A stretch of DNA of 64,000 nt, taken from NCBI GenBank assembly GCA_025153775.1, contig JAOALC010000002.1:666913-730912 (forward strand). Direction: 5' to 3'. Under the pieces are notes generated by a model that was not told the DNA's origin, ran no database searches, and saw only the letters and a program-made list of their open reading frames with translations. A program made the translations under genes and the position numbers. This document shows, piece by piece, positions 16,591 to 24,666 of this stretch (positions are counted from its first letter, which is position 1; each line of letters opens with the position of its first letter). Source of the DNA: SAR92 clade bacterium H231. GTDB lineage: Bacteria; Pseudomonadota; Gammaproteobacteria; Pseudomonadales; Porticoccaceae.

Positions 16591-18288
16591 TTAATAGCGC
16601 TCTTGGCTTCGCGCCTGTTTTTGTACCGCGATGACCGCCTGAAAAAGTGACCCCTCTGTCACCGTACCCACAAGCCGCCCGCTGGCTAGGTCTACAATTG
16701 GCAGGCTCTCACCTACAAACTCAGAGGCGGTCGTCATGGCCTGCTCTAGAGACTCATGAGTATAAAGCCTGAGGGGAGCAGTATCCATAAAACCGGCGAC
16801 GCTTTCCGCGCCGGCCTCAAGCACAGAATAAATACATAGCTTGCCAAGCAGAACGCCCTCCTTATCCAGTACATAGGACTCGGTATCGCCTCCGGTGCGC
16901 ATAGCTTGCAGCAGCTCATCGCCACGGCTGCTAACAGAGGCAGAAATATAGTTCTGGCTAGCATAGCCAGCAATCAGCACATGACTTAGGGCAATAGCTT
17001 CGCGCCCCTGGGACAAATCAATGCCGCGGTCCAGCAGCTGGCGATCAAAGAAGGAATGACCAAACAGCCTGTTGGTCAGCAGGCTGCAAACCACCACCGC
17101 CATCATTGCCGCCACTGCATACTGGTAGGACTGGGTCAATTCCAGCACTATAAATACCGCAGACAAAGGTGCGCCAATCACGGCAGAGCTTACCGCCGCC
17201 ATGGCGGCAACACTGATAATGCCGGCGATATCAGCAAATCCCAGCAGGCTTAGCACCTGGCCCGCGAGAGCTCCGGTGGCCACACCTATAAATAGAGCAG
17301 GGGAGAACACTCCTCCAGGCAGCCCGCAGCCGAGACAGACTGCAGTCATCAAAATTTTAGCGATCAGCACAGTGGCCAACAGCCAGAGGCTAAACTCACC
17401 GGCAATCATATGGTTGATACTTGAGATACCCAAACCCAAAATTTGCGGTATCCACAGGCCAACCAGGCCGCAAATAGTGGCACCCAGAAAGAGCAGTTTG
17501 GTTGGTGAGAGCTTTAGTAGACTGGCCACTGAGGAGGCCCGGCGCAGCGTCAGCATAAATACTAAGGCCACCAGGGAAAACATAGGTGCTAAAACAACCA
17601 GTGTGGGCACTACTTCGCTAAGGCTGGGCACCACAGCTGCAATGTTCAGTGAAGCCGTATTGGGAAACCAGTAGTTGCCCAATGTGCTCGCGCTGATGGA
17701 GGCTATAGTGATAGGGGCAATGGCCCGCATTGAGAAGTGTCTGAGCACAGCCTCGTGAGCAAAAATAATCCCCGCGATGGGAGCGTTAAAGCCTGCGGCA
17801 ATAGCAGCGGCAACACCACAGCCGAGATAGATATCATCACTTAGGCGGCTAGAGACAAAGCGCTTTGCCCAGACCCCAACAGTGGCACCAAAATGAACAA
17901 TAGGCCCGTACTGTCCCACCGAGGCACCGCCGCCAGCCGAGGCAAAAGCGCCTAGGGTAGAGGCGAAGCCCTGTTTAATATTCAACGGCTGATACTGCTG
18001 CTGAGCCGCAAATATGCTGTCCGCCGGCCCGGCCCATTGGTTAATATTTAAGCTGGTTTTGATAAATAGCACGGCGGCCGCTGCGGCCCAGAGAAACAGC
18101 AGGCTGGACAAAGATACCATCTGCCCGCCGAGATTAACGCTAAACAAACTGGAGGCTTCTCTATGGGCGCCCAGAGATTCCACGCCTATCACGAATAGAT
18201 TAGCTACCACCCCAACTGTGGCGCCAATCAATCCGCCGATAATTAAGGTGATACAAGCCTCAACCAGCGCTTCCCGAAGTTTAAACAT
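16591..18288 (-). CDS. ClC-family anion channel/transporter with CBS pair
   Basis: A 565-residue ClC-type membrane protein with a C-terminal pair of CBS domains (about residues 435-555). The selectivity blocks are present in modified form: GPADSIF where GSGIP is usual, GGGASVGQYGPIVH, and GCGLPGGVFSPALFIG. At the place of the external gating glutamate (GREGP in E. coli ClcA) there is Tyr127 (GQYGP). Known transporters need that Glu for proton exchange, so this protein may be an uncoupled channel. ATG start, divergent from the first flagellar activator. Confidence 0.88.
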   Translation of the reverse strand: MFKLREALVEACITLIIGGLIGATVGVVANLFVIGVESLGAHREASSLFSVNLGGQMVSLSSLLFLWAAAAAVLFIKTSLNINQWAGPADSIFAAQQQYQPLNIKQGFASTLGAFASAGGGASVGQYGPIVHFGATVGVWAKRFVSSRLSDDIYLGCGVAAAIAAGFNAPIAGIIFAHEAVLRHFSMRAIAPITIASISASTLGNYWFPNTASLNIAAVVPSLSEVVPTLVVLAPMFSLVALVFMLTLRRASSVASLLKLSPTKLLFLGATICGLVGLWIPQILGLGISSINHMIAGEFSLWLLATVLIAKILMTAVCLGCGLPGGVFSPALFIGVATGALAGQVLSLLGFADIAGIISVAAMAAVSSAVIGAPLSAVFIVLELTQSYQYAVAAMMAVVVCSLLTNRLFGHSFFDRQLLDRGIDLSQGREAIALSHVLIAGYASQNYISASVSSRGDELLQAMRTGGDTESYVLDKEGVLLGKLCIYSVLEAGAESVAGFMDTAPLRLYTHESLEQAMTTASEFVGESLPIVDLASGRLVGTVTEGSLFQAVIAVQKQARSQERY

Positions 18289-18419
18289 GATGTTGGTCCC
18301 GTTTACTTACTGTGCAATGTACGCAACCCATCTACAGATGTCAGTATTTTTCTAAGCCGCGGCAGTGCCGTCTCATCATTCCTTATTTTAAAATGAATAA
18401 CGGAGTGTTTTACCCGCCC

Positions 18420-18448
18420 TTGTTAGAAGAAACTCATACCTATATAGT
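18420..18448 (+). promoter_or_regulatory. Sigma-70 type promoter for the first flagellar activator
   Basis: TTGTTA (18420-18425), 17 bp, TATAGT (18443-18448), about 60 bp upstream of the TTG start at 18508. No sigma-54 or sigma-28 site was seen in this interval, so the activator appears to be under the housekeeping sigma factor, as expected for the top of the cascade. Confidence 0.5.
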
Positions 18449-18507
18449 GCAATTCATAAATACATATTAGAGCTCCGTCTTCGCCCGGGGCAAGGCGAGA
18501 CCGATTT

Positions 18508-19680
18508 TTGCTAGAACTTCAATCTATTATTGGTAGCAGCCGAGAAATTACTGAATTACGCGCTCTTATCGAAATAGTGGGCCCCAGTGATGCAACGGTT
18601 ATGATTCTCGGCGACAGCGGCACGGGCAAAGAGCTGGTGGCCAATGCATTGCATCAGTGTTCAGAGCGAGCTCAGGCGCCGTTTATTCCCATCAACTGTG
18701 GTGCTATTCCCAGAGACCTTTTAGAGAGCGAGTTGTTTGGTCATCGCAAAGGGGCCTTCACCGGAGCCATCACTGATCGCAAAGGCCGTTTTGAGCTGGC
18801 CAATGGCGGCACCCTGTTTCTCGATGAAATTGGCGATATGACCATGGACCTGCAGGTTAAGCTGTTGCGAGTACTGCAAGAGAGAACCATAGACCCTGTA
18901 GGCTCCACTGAATCAAAATCTATCGATGTGCGCGTGATTGCGGCAACCCATAAAAATATCGAGCAGCTTATTAAGCAGGGAGAGTTTCGTGAAGACCTGT
19001 TTTATCGACTCAATGTTATGCCCATGGAAATTCAGGCTCTGGCCCAGCGCAAAGTGGATATTCCCCTGCTGATTGAGCATTTTGCCAGACTTCATGGTGC
19101 CAAAAATAATGCGCAGATTAGAATGACGGCATGGTCCCTGAAGCTAATGGTTGAGTACGATTGGCCCGGCAATGTGCGTGAGCTCTCCAATTTGATGGCG
19201 CGCTACACAGCACTGTATCCTGGCCAGGAAGTCGATCTGCGCCACGTTCCGTCGAGCATGATACCCTCTGGTATCCGTACACTGGTCGACCAGCAGAGTA
19301 CGGATGCACTGTCTGCGCTACTGGTTGATGCCGATGCAGGGCATCCTGAGTCAGTTCCTCCAGAGGCGCTGCAAGGAGTTACAGCTGAACACCAGGCAGG
19401 CCCCACAGACAGTGCCACTAGCCATGACCAAATGGATATTTTTGCGCCTGCAGAACCAGTGGATGAGGTACAGAGAATTATTATGCTGGCTCAGGGTGGC
19501 GCATCATTCCCCGAAGAGGGCATGCAGCTGAAGCAGCATTTGCTGGAGATCGAGCGAACATTGATTAAGCAGGCTCTGGGCAAAGCCAAGGGCAATGTAT
19601 CCAAAACCGCCAGACTACTCAATCTGCAACGCACCACCCTGATTGAAAAGATTAATAAGTACGGCCTCAGCGAAGCCTAG
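18508..19680 (+). CDS. Sigma-54-dependent flagellar master activator, FlrA/FleQ-like, lacking N-terminal domain
   Basis: A 390-residue sigma-54 activator. The AAA+ domain starts almost at residue 1: IIGSSREI (7-14), Walker A GDSGTGKE (35-42), GAFTGA (82-87), GGTLFLDEIGD. The C-terminal Fis-type helix-turn-helix, ending LLNLQRTTLIEKINKYGL, closely resembles FleQ/FlrA. The roughly 130-residue FleQ N-terminal domain is missing, and the LFRS motif used by FleQ to bind c-di-GMP is ELQS here. Upstream the frame meets a stop at 18457 with no ATG or GTG between, so TTG 18508 is the first usable start. It probably drives the sigma-54 promoters listed here. Confidence 0.85.
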   Translation: MLELQSIIGSSREITELRALIEIVGPSDATVMILGDSGTGKELVANALHQCSERAQAPFIPINCGAIPRDLLESELFGHRKGAFTGAITDRKGRFELANGGTLFLDEIGDMTMDLQVKLLRVLQERTIDPVGSTESKSIDVRVIAATHKNIEQLIKQGEFREDLFYRLNVMPMEIQALAQRKVDIPLLIEHFARLHGAKNNAQIRMTAWSLKLMVEYDWPGNVRELSNLMARYTALYPGQEVDLRHVPSSMIPSGIRTLVDQQSTDALSALLVDADAGHPESVPPEALQGVTAEHQAGPTDSATSHDQMDIFAPAEPVDEVQRIIMLAQGGASFPEEGMQLKQHLLEIERTLIKQALGKAKGNVSKTARLLNLQRTTLIEKINKYGLSEA

Positions 19681-19818
19681 CTCCGCTATTTCCCAGCCCG
19701 CGGGCTATAGTTTTCCTTCTGTAATTCCCTCAAATATTGCCCTTTTATGCCGGTTAGGCCCTATTTGCGGCCAATAAGTGCCGCCTATGTGGCGGTAATT
19801 TGTCAGCTGGCCGACGCC

Positions 19819-19831
19819 TTGCCACTGGCAA
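19819..19831. promoter_or_regulatory. Palindrome, candidate activator site
   Basis: TTGCCA-C-TGGCAA, a perfect 13-bp palindrome centred about 95 bp upstream of the predicted start of the sigma-54 transcript from 19893. Position and symmetry fit an upstream activator site, probably for the FlrA-like protein; this is inference. Confidence 0.4.
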
Positions 19832-19892
19832 TAAATTGACAGTTCTTTGCCGCTCTTGGTCTAACCTATTGTTTTTGCTCAACATTTATATT

Positions 19893-19908
19893 TGGCACGC
19901 AACTTGCT
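19893..19908 (+). promoter_or_regulatory. Sigma-54 promoter for the second activator and fliE-J
   Basis: TGGCACG-CAAC-TTGCT, a perfect match to the -24/-12 consensus TGGCAYR-N4-TTGCW with correct spacing. The predicted start lies near 19920, about 40 bp before the ATG at 19962. Confidence 0.9.
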
Positions 19909-19961
19909 ATCTCAAGACTAAAGAAGCCAAAGTGGCAACGACGAAAAGGATCAACAAATCA

Positions 19962-21380
19962 ATGAACAACATGACTTCGGTACTCTGGATCGACTCCGCA
20001 GGGACAGTAAACCCGCGAGATCTAAACGCCTTCAAAGAGCAGTCCATTGCCATAGTGCCTGCCTGTTTAACTCAGGTTTCAGAACATGACTTTATGACTG
20101 CCGATGTTGTAGTCGTTAATGTGGTGGGCAAAAGTTCAGCGCTCAAAGAGTTGCTGGCTAAATTAGCTGCCTACAACCTATCTGTGCCGGTGATCGCTCG
20201 AGTGCCTTCCGATAATTTTGATCTGGTGATCAAGACCATGAGGCAGGGCGCATTAACCGCTGTTCCCGATAATAAGCTTGCGCCGGAGGACTGGCGTCAG
20301 ATTTTTGACGCCAGTGAGATTAAATCCAATAGCAGCAAGTCTGCCTATGTATTTGCCGACCCTGTGAGTCGCAATCTGCTCGCTCTGGCCGAACGCGTCG
20401 CCAGCGTGGACGTTACAGTTCTGCTGGCAGGCCCCACAGGCTCTGGAAAAGAAGTTTTGGCCCGCATATTACATGACGCCTCCCCTCGTCATGGGGGCCC
20501 CTTTATTGCTTTTAACTGTGCAGCCATGCCAGAAAATCTGGTGGAAGATATGCTTTTTGGCCATGATAAAGGCTCGTTTACTGGCGCGACTAAGGTGCAG
20601 CCAGGGCTTTTTGAACAGGCCCAGGGTGGCACTATCTTTCTGGATGAGATTGGCGAAATGTCTTTCCACCTGCAGGCAAAGTTCCTGCGAATTCTTCAAG
20701 AGCGCAAGTTTATGCGCCTGGGGGGGCAGAAGCTTATAGATTTGGATATAAGAGTAATTGCCGCCACCAACCGCAATTTAAAAGATGCCATAGTTGAGCG
20801 TACCTTCCGCGAAGATTTATATTTCCGACTCAGTGCCTTTAAGCTCAGTATTCCCCCGCTGCGCGAACGCACCGGGGATATTATTCCTCTGGTGGAGCAG
20901 TTTATCTCTCAGCAGGCCGGTCAAAATCTGGCTATGACATTTACCCCGGAGGCGGAGCAAAGTCTGCTGGCCTATCCCTGGCCCGGCAACGTGCGTGAAT
21001 TACAAAATGTGATGATTCGCGCAATGGTTCTGGCACAGCAGGGTGTCATTGATACAGAGCATCTGATCTATGATGATATTCCCACCATTGAAAGTTCTGA
21101 TCTGAGTTATGCTCGATCTCTGGCCGGTGCAAATCTGCGAGCTGCGCAACCTTTTTACTCGGATAACGCACCCCGAGAAACCTCGGTTAGCAAACCCATT
21201 GACCAGCTGAGCGATGCAATTAAAAGCAGCGAATACAAGACTATCTCCGAGGCCCTACAGGCATCGCGCAGCCGTGACCAGGCTGCGGAGAAGCTCGGCA
21301 TCAGTCCAAGAACACTGCGTCACAAACTACAGCGTCTGCGTGAACAGGGTATGCCTGTCACCAGAGCCTATGCGCGCTAG
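19962..21380 (+). CDS. Sigma-54-dependent flagellar activator, FlrC/FleR-like, with degenerate receiver domain
   Basis: A 472-residue NtrC-family activator. Residues 1-120 have the receiver fold pattern (VLWIDSAG, DVVVVNVVG, PVIARVPSDN), but the phospho-acceptor position is Asn53 and the conserved Lys region is altered (AVPDNKLAPED). The AAA+ domain has Walker A GPTGSGKE (157-164), GSFTGA (204-209, Ser for the usual Ala) and LDEIGEM. A short Fis-type HTH ends the protein (AAEKLGISPRTLRHKLQRL). The frame opens at 19800, but ATG 19962 has AAAGGA upstream and follows the sigma-54 promoter. No histidine kinase gene adjoins it. Followed 12 bp later by fliE. Confidence 0.85.
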   Translation: MNNMTSVLWIDSAGTVNPRDLNAFKEQSIAIVPACLTQVSEHDFMTADVVVVNVVGKSSALKELLAKLAAYNLSVPVIARVPSDNFDLVIKTMRQGALTAVPDNKLAPEDWRQIFDASEIKSNSSKSAYVFADPVSRNLLALAERVASVDVTVLLAGPTGSGKEVLARILHDASPRHGGPFIAFNCAAMPENLVEDMLFGHDKGSFTGATKVQPGLFEQAQGGTIFLDEIGEMSFHLQAKFLRILQERKFMRLGGQKLIDLDIRVIAATNRNLKDAIVERTFREDLYFRLSAFKLSIPPLRERTGDIIPLVEQFISQQAGQNLAMTFTPEAEQSLLAYPWPGNVRELQNVMIRAMVLAQQGVIDTEHLIYDDIPTIESSDLSYARSLAGANLRAAQPFYSDNAPRETSVSKPIDQLSDAIKSSEYKTISEALQASRSRDQAAEKLGISPRTLRHKLQRLREQGMPVTRAYAR

Positions 21381-21392
21381 GAGGGTTAGAAG

Positions 21393-21740
21393 ATGATTAA
21401 TCCAACTAATGCAGCAAATGTCGAGTCGGTTCTCAGCCAAATTCGACAGTACCAGGCTCAGGCCTCGGAGGGAGTTAATATCTCTCCAAATTCTGGCCTA
21501 ACCACAGAGCCAACAGGAGTTTCAGGCTTTGCTGATTCGATTAAAGGCGCGTTGCAAGAAGTCAATGCCACACAGCAAACCTCGAAAACTATGCGCACCG
21601 CTTATGAGCGTGGCGAAGACATTCCCCTGACGGATGTGGTGATGCAAATTCAAAAATCGTCGCTGGCCTTTGAAGCCACTTTGCAGATAAGAAACAAAGT
21701 GCTTAAAGCCTACGAAGAAATCATGAACATGCCAGTGTAA
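21393..21740 (+). CDS. fliE: Flagellar hook-basal body protein FliE
   Basis: A 115-residue FliE, the small protein joining the MS ring to the proximal rod. The C-terminal block is diagnostic: GEDIPLTDVVMQIQKSSLAFEATLQIRNKVLKAYEEIMNMPV. The N-terminal part is a low-complexity, export-type segment. The ribosome site GGAGGG is 7 bases before ATG and only 12 bases after the activator's stop, so both are likely on the sigma-54 transcript from 19893. Confidence 0.95.
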   Translation: MINPTNAANVESVLSQIRQYQAQASEGVNISPNSGLTTEPTGVSGFADSIKGALQEVNATQQTSKTMRTAYERGEDIPLTDVVMQIQKSSLAFEATLQIRNKVLKAYEEIMNMPV

Positions 21741-21762
21741 GCACTGAAAAGAGAAAATAGTT

Positions 21763-23577
21763 ATGGCAACTACAGTCGCAAATCCAGCGGATATGAATAT
21801 AGCACCAGCTAGGGCTGGTGGAGCTCAGGCTCCCAACAGAGCAGCCCCCACAGGACAGGCAAGTTCCGCTCCTGCAGCGGGAGCTGACTCATCGGGCCTG
21901 TCTATGGCCGGTGTTCAGGGTGTTATGTCACAGCCTGCAGTGAAAAAATCCATGCCGGCAATTATGGCTCTGCTGACCCTCGCTGTGTTTATTATTGCTT
22001 ACTCCTGGGTACAGCAGCCGCCTTACAGAACCCTGTATCCAGGGCTTTCAGATGCGGACAGACAGGCGGCCTTTGAAGCCCTTATTGCAGCAGACTTCAG
22101 TGCCTCTATAGATTCAAAGACTGGACAGCTCAAGGTTCCTGACTCGCGTTTTCACGAGGCTCGAATTCTTTTAGCCTCCAAAGGCCTTCCCCAGAGTGGC
22201 ACAGTGGGGGGCATAGCGTCGCTAAATGATGATGCCTCAATGACCACCAGCCAATTTATGGAGCAGGTGCGCTATGTATCCGCAGTGGAGAGCGAGCTGG
22301 CACGCAGCATTAGTCAAATAGGGACCATCCAGTCCGCGCGGGTTCATCTGGCCTCTCCCAAGCAGAGTGTATTTGTGCGCAACCGCACACCTGCTAAAGC
22401 CTCCGCAGTGGTCACTCCTTATCCAGGGCGAGTTATCTCAGCCTCACAGGTACAGGCGATCGTGCATATGATTGCATCCAGCGTTCCCTATCTGTCAGCA
22501 GACGACGTGGCCGTAGTGGACCAGCGGGGAAAATTATTGACAGACAGCAATCAACTGGCCTCATCAAGCCACAATGTTGAGCAGATCGCTCACAAGCAGC
22601 GCTTAGAAGATTCGTACCGCAACCGCATTGACGCCTTTCTATCCCAGGTTGTGGGCGCCGGCAATGTGCGCTCCGAAGTTGATGTGCTTGTGGACTTTAC
22701 TGAAATTGAGTCCACCTATGAAGAATACGACGGCAATAACAATGGCCTGCGAGCTCGCTCAGAAATCCTGGTGGAAGAAAAAAGTTCAGGTGCGGGCTCT
22801 GGTGGTATTCCAGGCGCCACTTCTAATGCCGCTCCTCTGGATGCGACCGCCGTTATTGACGGGCAGATTATTTCTCAGGAAGGTTTAGGCGGAGCCAATA
22901 CCCTAGATACTCTAAGCAGCAAGACAACCCGCAATTATGAGATGGACCGTGCAGTTCGCCATGTTAAGCGTCAGGGTGGCAAGCTGGAAAGGCTATCAGT
23001 TGCTGTTGTGCTCAATACACCTGAAGCCAATGAAGAGACAGGTATTGCCGAGGGTTATTCTGAGCAGGAGTTAGAGCGCTTCACCGACTTGGTAAAAAGT
23101 GTCGTTGGATTTAACGCCGCTCGCGGTGACGTGGTCACCATAGTCTCTACCAAGTTTGAGCCGGCACCACCGCCCCAACAAATTACGAGTAACTGGTACG
23201 AAAATCCCCAGGTAATCAGCATGATCAAAACCCTGGCTGCGGTTCTGTTATTTATTGCCCTGCTGTACTTCGTGGTAAAGCCAACCATTGGCACCTATGT
23301 GGCCAATATGGAAGCTGAAGCTGCCGCAGCCCAGGCAGCATTGAGGGGTAGCGAAAGCGCTGGAAAATCCTTAGATGGTGCACCCATGGGTAGCCGCAAA
23401 ACAGAGCAAGATGTGTCACTCTATGATGCGAAAAGGGCCCTGGAAAACAAATCAACCATCTCTCCAGAATTTATGGACAATGCACGAACCTATGATGACA
23501 AGGTGGCACTGATTCGGTTGCTTGTGGCTAAAGAGCCAGAGCGTGTGGCCAATGTTTTCAAGAAAATGATCCGCTAG
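21763..23577 (+). CDS. fliF: Flagellar MS-ring protein FliF
   Basis: A 604-residue FliF, the inner-membrane ring that houses the export gate and carries the rotor. An Ala/Pro-rich cytoplasmic N-tail (about 60 residues) precedes the first membrane helix (AIMALLTLAVFIIAYSWV), then PPYRTLYPGLSDADRQAAFEAL, the ring-building motifs with SARVHLASPKQSVFVR, and a second helix near residues 490-508. The C-terminal tail (DNARTYDDKVALIRLLVAKEPERVANVFKKMI) is the FliG-binding segment. Usual length for the family. Confidence 0.97.
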   Translation: MATTVANPADMNIAPARAGGAQAPNRAAPTGQASSAPAAGADSSGLSMAGVQGVMSQPAVKKSMPAIMALLTLAVFIIAYSWVQQPPYRTLYPGLSDADRQAAFEALIAADFSASIDSKTGQLKVPDSRFHEARILLASKGLPQSGTVGGIASLNDDASMTTSQFMEQVRYVSAVESELARSISQIGTIQSARVHLASPKQSVFVRNRTPAKASAVVTPYPGRVISASQVQAIVHMIASSVPYLSADDVAVVDQRGKLLTDSNQLASSSHNVEQIAHKQRLEDSYRNRIDAFLSQVVGAGNVRSEVDVLVDFTEIESTYEEYDGNNNGLRARSEILVEEKSSGAGSGGIPGATSNAAPLDATAVIDGQIISQEGLGGANTLDTLSSKTTRNYEMDRAVRHVKRQGGKLERLSVAVVLNTPEANEETGIAEGYSEQELERFTDLVKSVVGFNAARGDVVTIVSTKFEPAPPPQQITSNWYENPQVISMIKTLAAVLLFIALLYFVVKPTIGTYVANMEAEAAAAQAALRGSESAGKSLDGAPMGSRKTEQDVSLYDAKRALENKSTISPEFMDNARTYDDKVALIRLLVAKEPERVANVFKKMIR

Positions 23578-23604
23578 GCTTGAGATTGATTAGGAATTAA
23601 GACT

Positions 23605-24666
23605 ATGGCAAAGAAAGCAAAGAAAAATGATCTTGTCGAAGAGACGCCCAAGGCAAGTCCTTTAGATGCCGAATTTGCGGCAATGGCAAGCGCCCAGAAA
23701 GCAGCTGTACTTATGCTGCTGCTCGGCGAAGAACAGGCTGCCGACATTATGCGATTTTTAAATCGCCGCGAGGTAAATGCCCTGGGTAAAGCTATGGTAG
23801 AGGTCTCGGATCTCTCCAGAGATCTGGTTGGCATGGTAGTTGATGACGTTATTAATGTGATCAAGCATCAGACTGATCTGGGCATGGGCGCCAACGACTA
23901 TGTGATCAATGTGCTCAAGGCAGCCCTCGGCGACGACAAGGCCTCCACTGTATTGGCAAAAATTATGCCAGCGGGCTCGACTAAGGAGCTTGAGATTTTA
24001 CAGTGGATGGACCCCAGAGCCATAGGTGAAATTCTGACGGATGAGCACCCCCAGGTTTCGGCTATTATTCTTTCGGTTCTCGACAGCGATGTGGCCTCTC
24101 AGGTACTGAGTTTTCTGCCCAACGATAAGCATGCAGAAATTATTGAACGCCTGGCAAAACTGGATTCCGTGCAGCCCTCAGCAATGGCTGAACTCGAAGG
24201 CGTACTTTCTGAAAAGCTGATAAAGACTACCGCCAAGGCGTCGAATTTAGGGGGCATTACCACGGCCGCCAAGATTATGAACTTTTCTTCTGGTGAGATT
24301 GTCTCTGGTGTCTTTGATCCATTGACAGAAAAAGATGAAGAACTGGCAACCGAAATTCAAAATAAGATGCTGACCTTCGAAAATCTCGCCGAGGTTGATA
24401 ACCGCAGTATCCAGACATTGCTGCGCAATGTAGAACAAGACTTGCTTATGCCTGCACTGAAAGGCGCAGATGAGGCAACCAAAGAGAAGATCCTCTCCAA
24501 TATGTCTGCCAGAGCTAGAGTACTGCTTATAGACGATATGGAAGCCAAGGGCCCAATGCGCCTGGCTGAAGTGGAAGATGCCCAGCGTGCCATTATGAAG
24601 ATTGCTCGCAAGCTGTCCGACGATGGTGAAATGATGCTGGTAGGATCTGGTGAGAGTTTTGTCTAA
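23605..24666 (+). CDS. fliG: Flagellar motor switch protein FliG
   Basis: A 353-residue rotor protein of the C-ring, binding FliF and engaging the stator. Typical blocks are QKAAVLMLLLGEEQAADIM, the middle-domain EHPQ motif (DEHPQVSAIILSVLD), and the C-terminal torque helix with charged residues KEKILSNMSARARVLLIDDME. A roughly 20-residue hydrophilic extension precedes the usual start. The stop lies inside the next gene's 5' end, giving overlap with fliH. Confidence 0.97.
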   Translation: MAKKAKKNDLVEETPKASPLDAEFAAMASAQKAAVLMLLLGEEQAADIMRFLNRREVNALGKAMVEVSDLSRDLVGMVVDDVINVIKHQTDLGMGANDYVINVLKAALGDDKASTVLAKIMPAGSTKELEILQWMDPRAIGEILTDEHPQVSAIILSVLDSDVASQVLSFLPNDKHAEIIERLAKLDSVQPSAMAELEGVLSEKLIKTTAKASNLGGITTAAKIMNFSSGEIVSGVFDPLTEKDEELATEIQNKMLTFENLAEVDNRSIQTLLRNVEQDLLMPALKGADEATKEKILSNMSARARVLLIDDMEAKGPMRLAEVEDAQRAIMKIARKLSDDGEMMLVGSGESFV

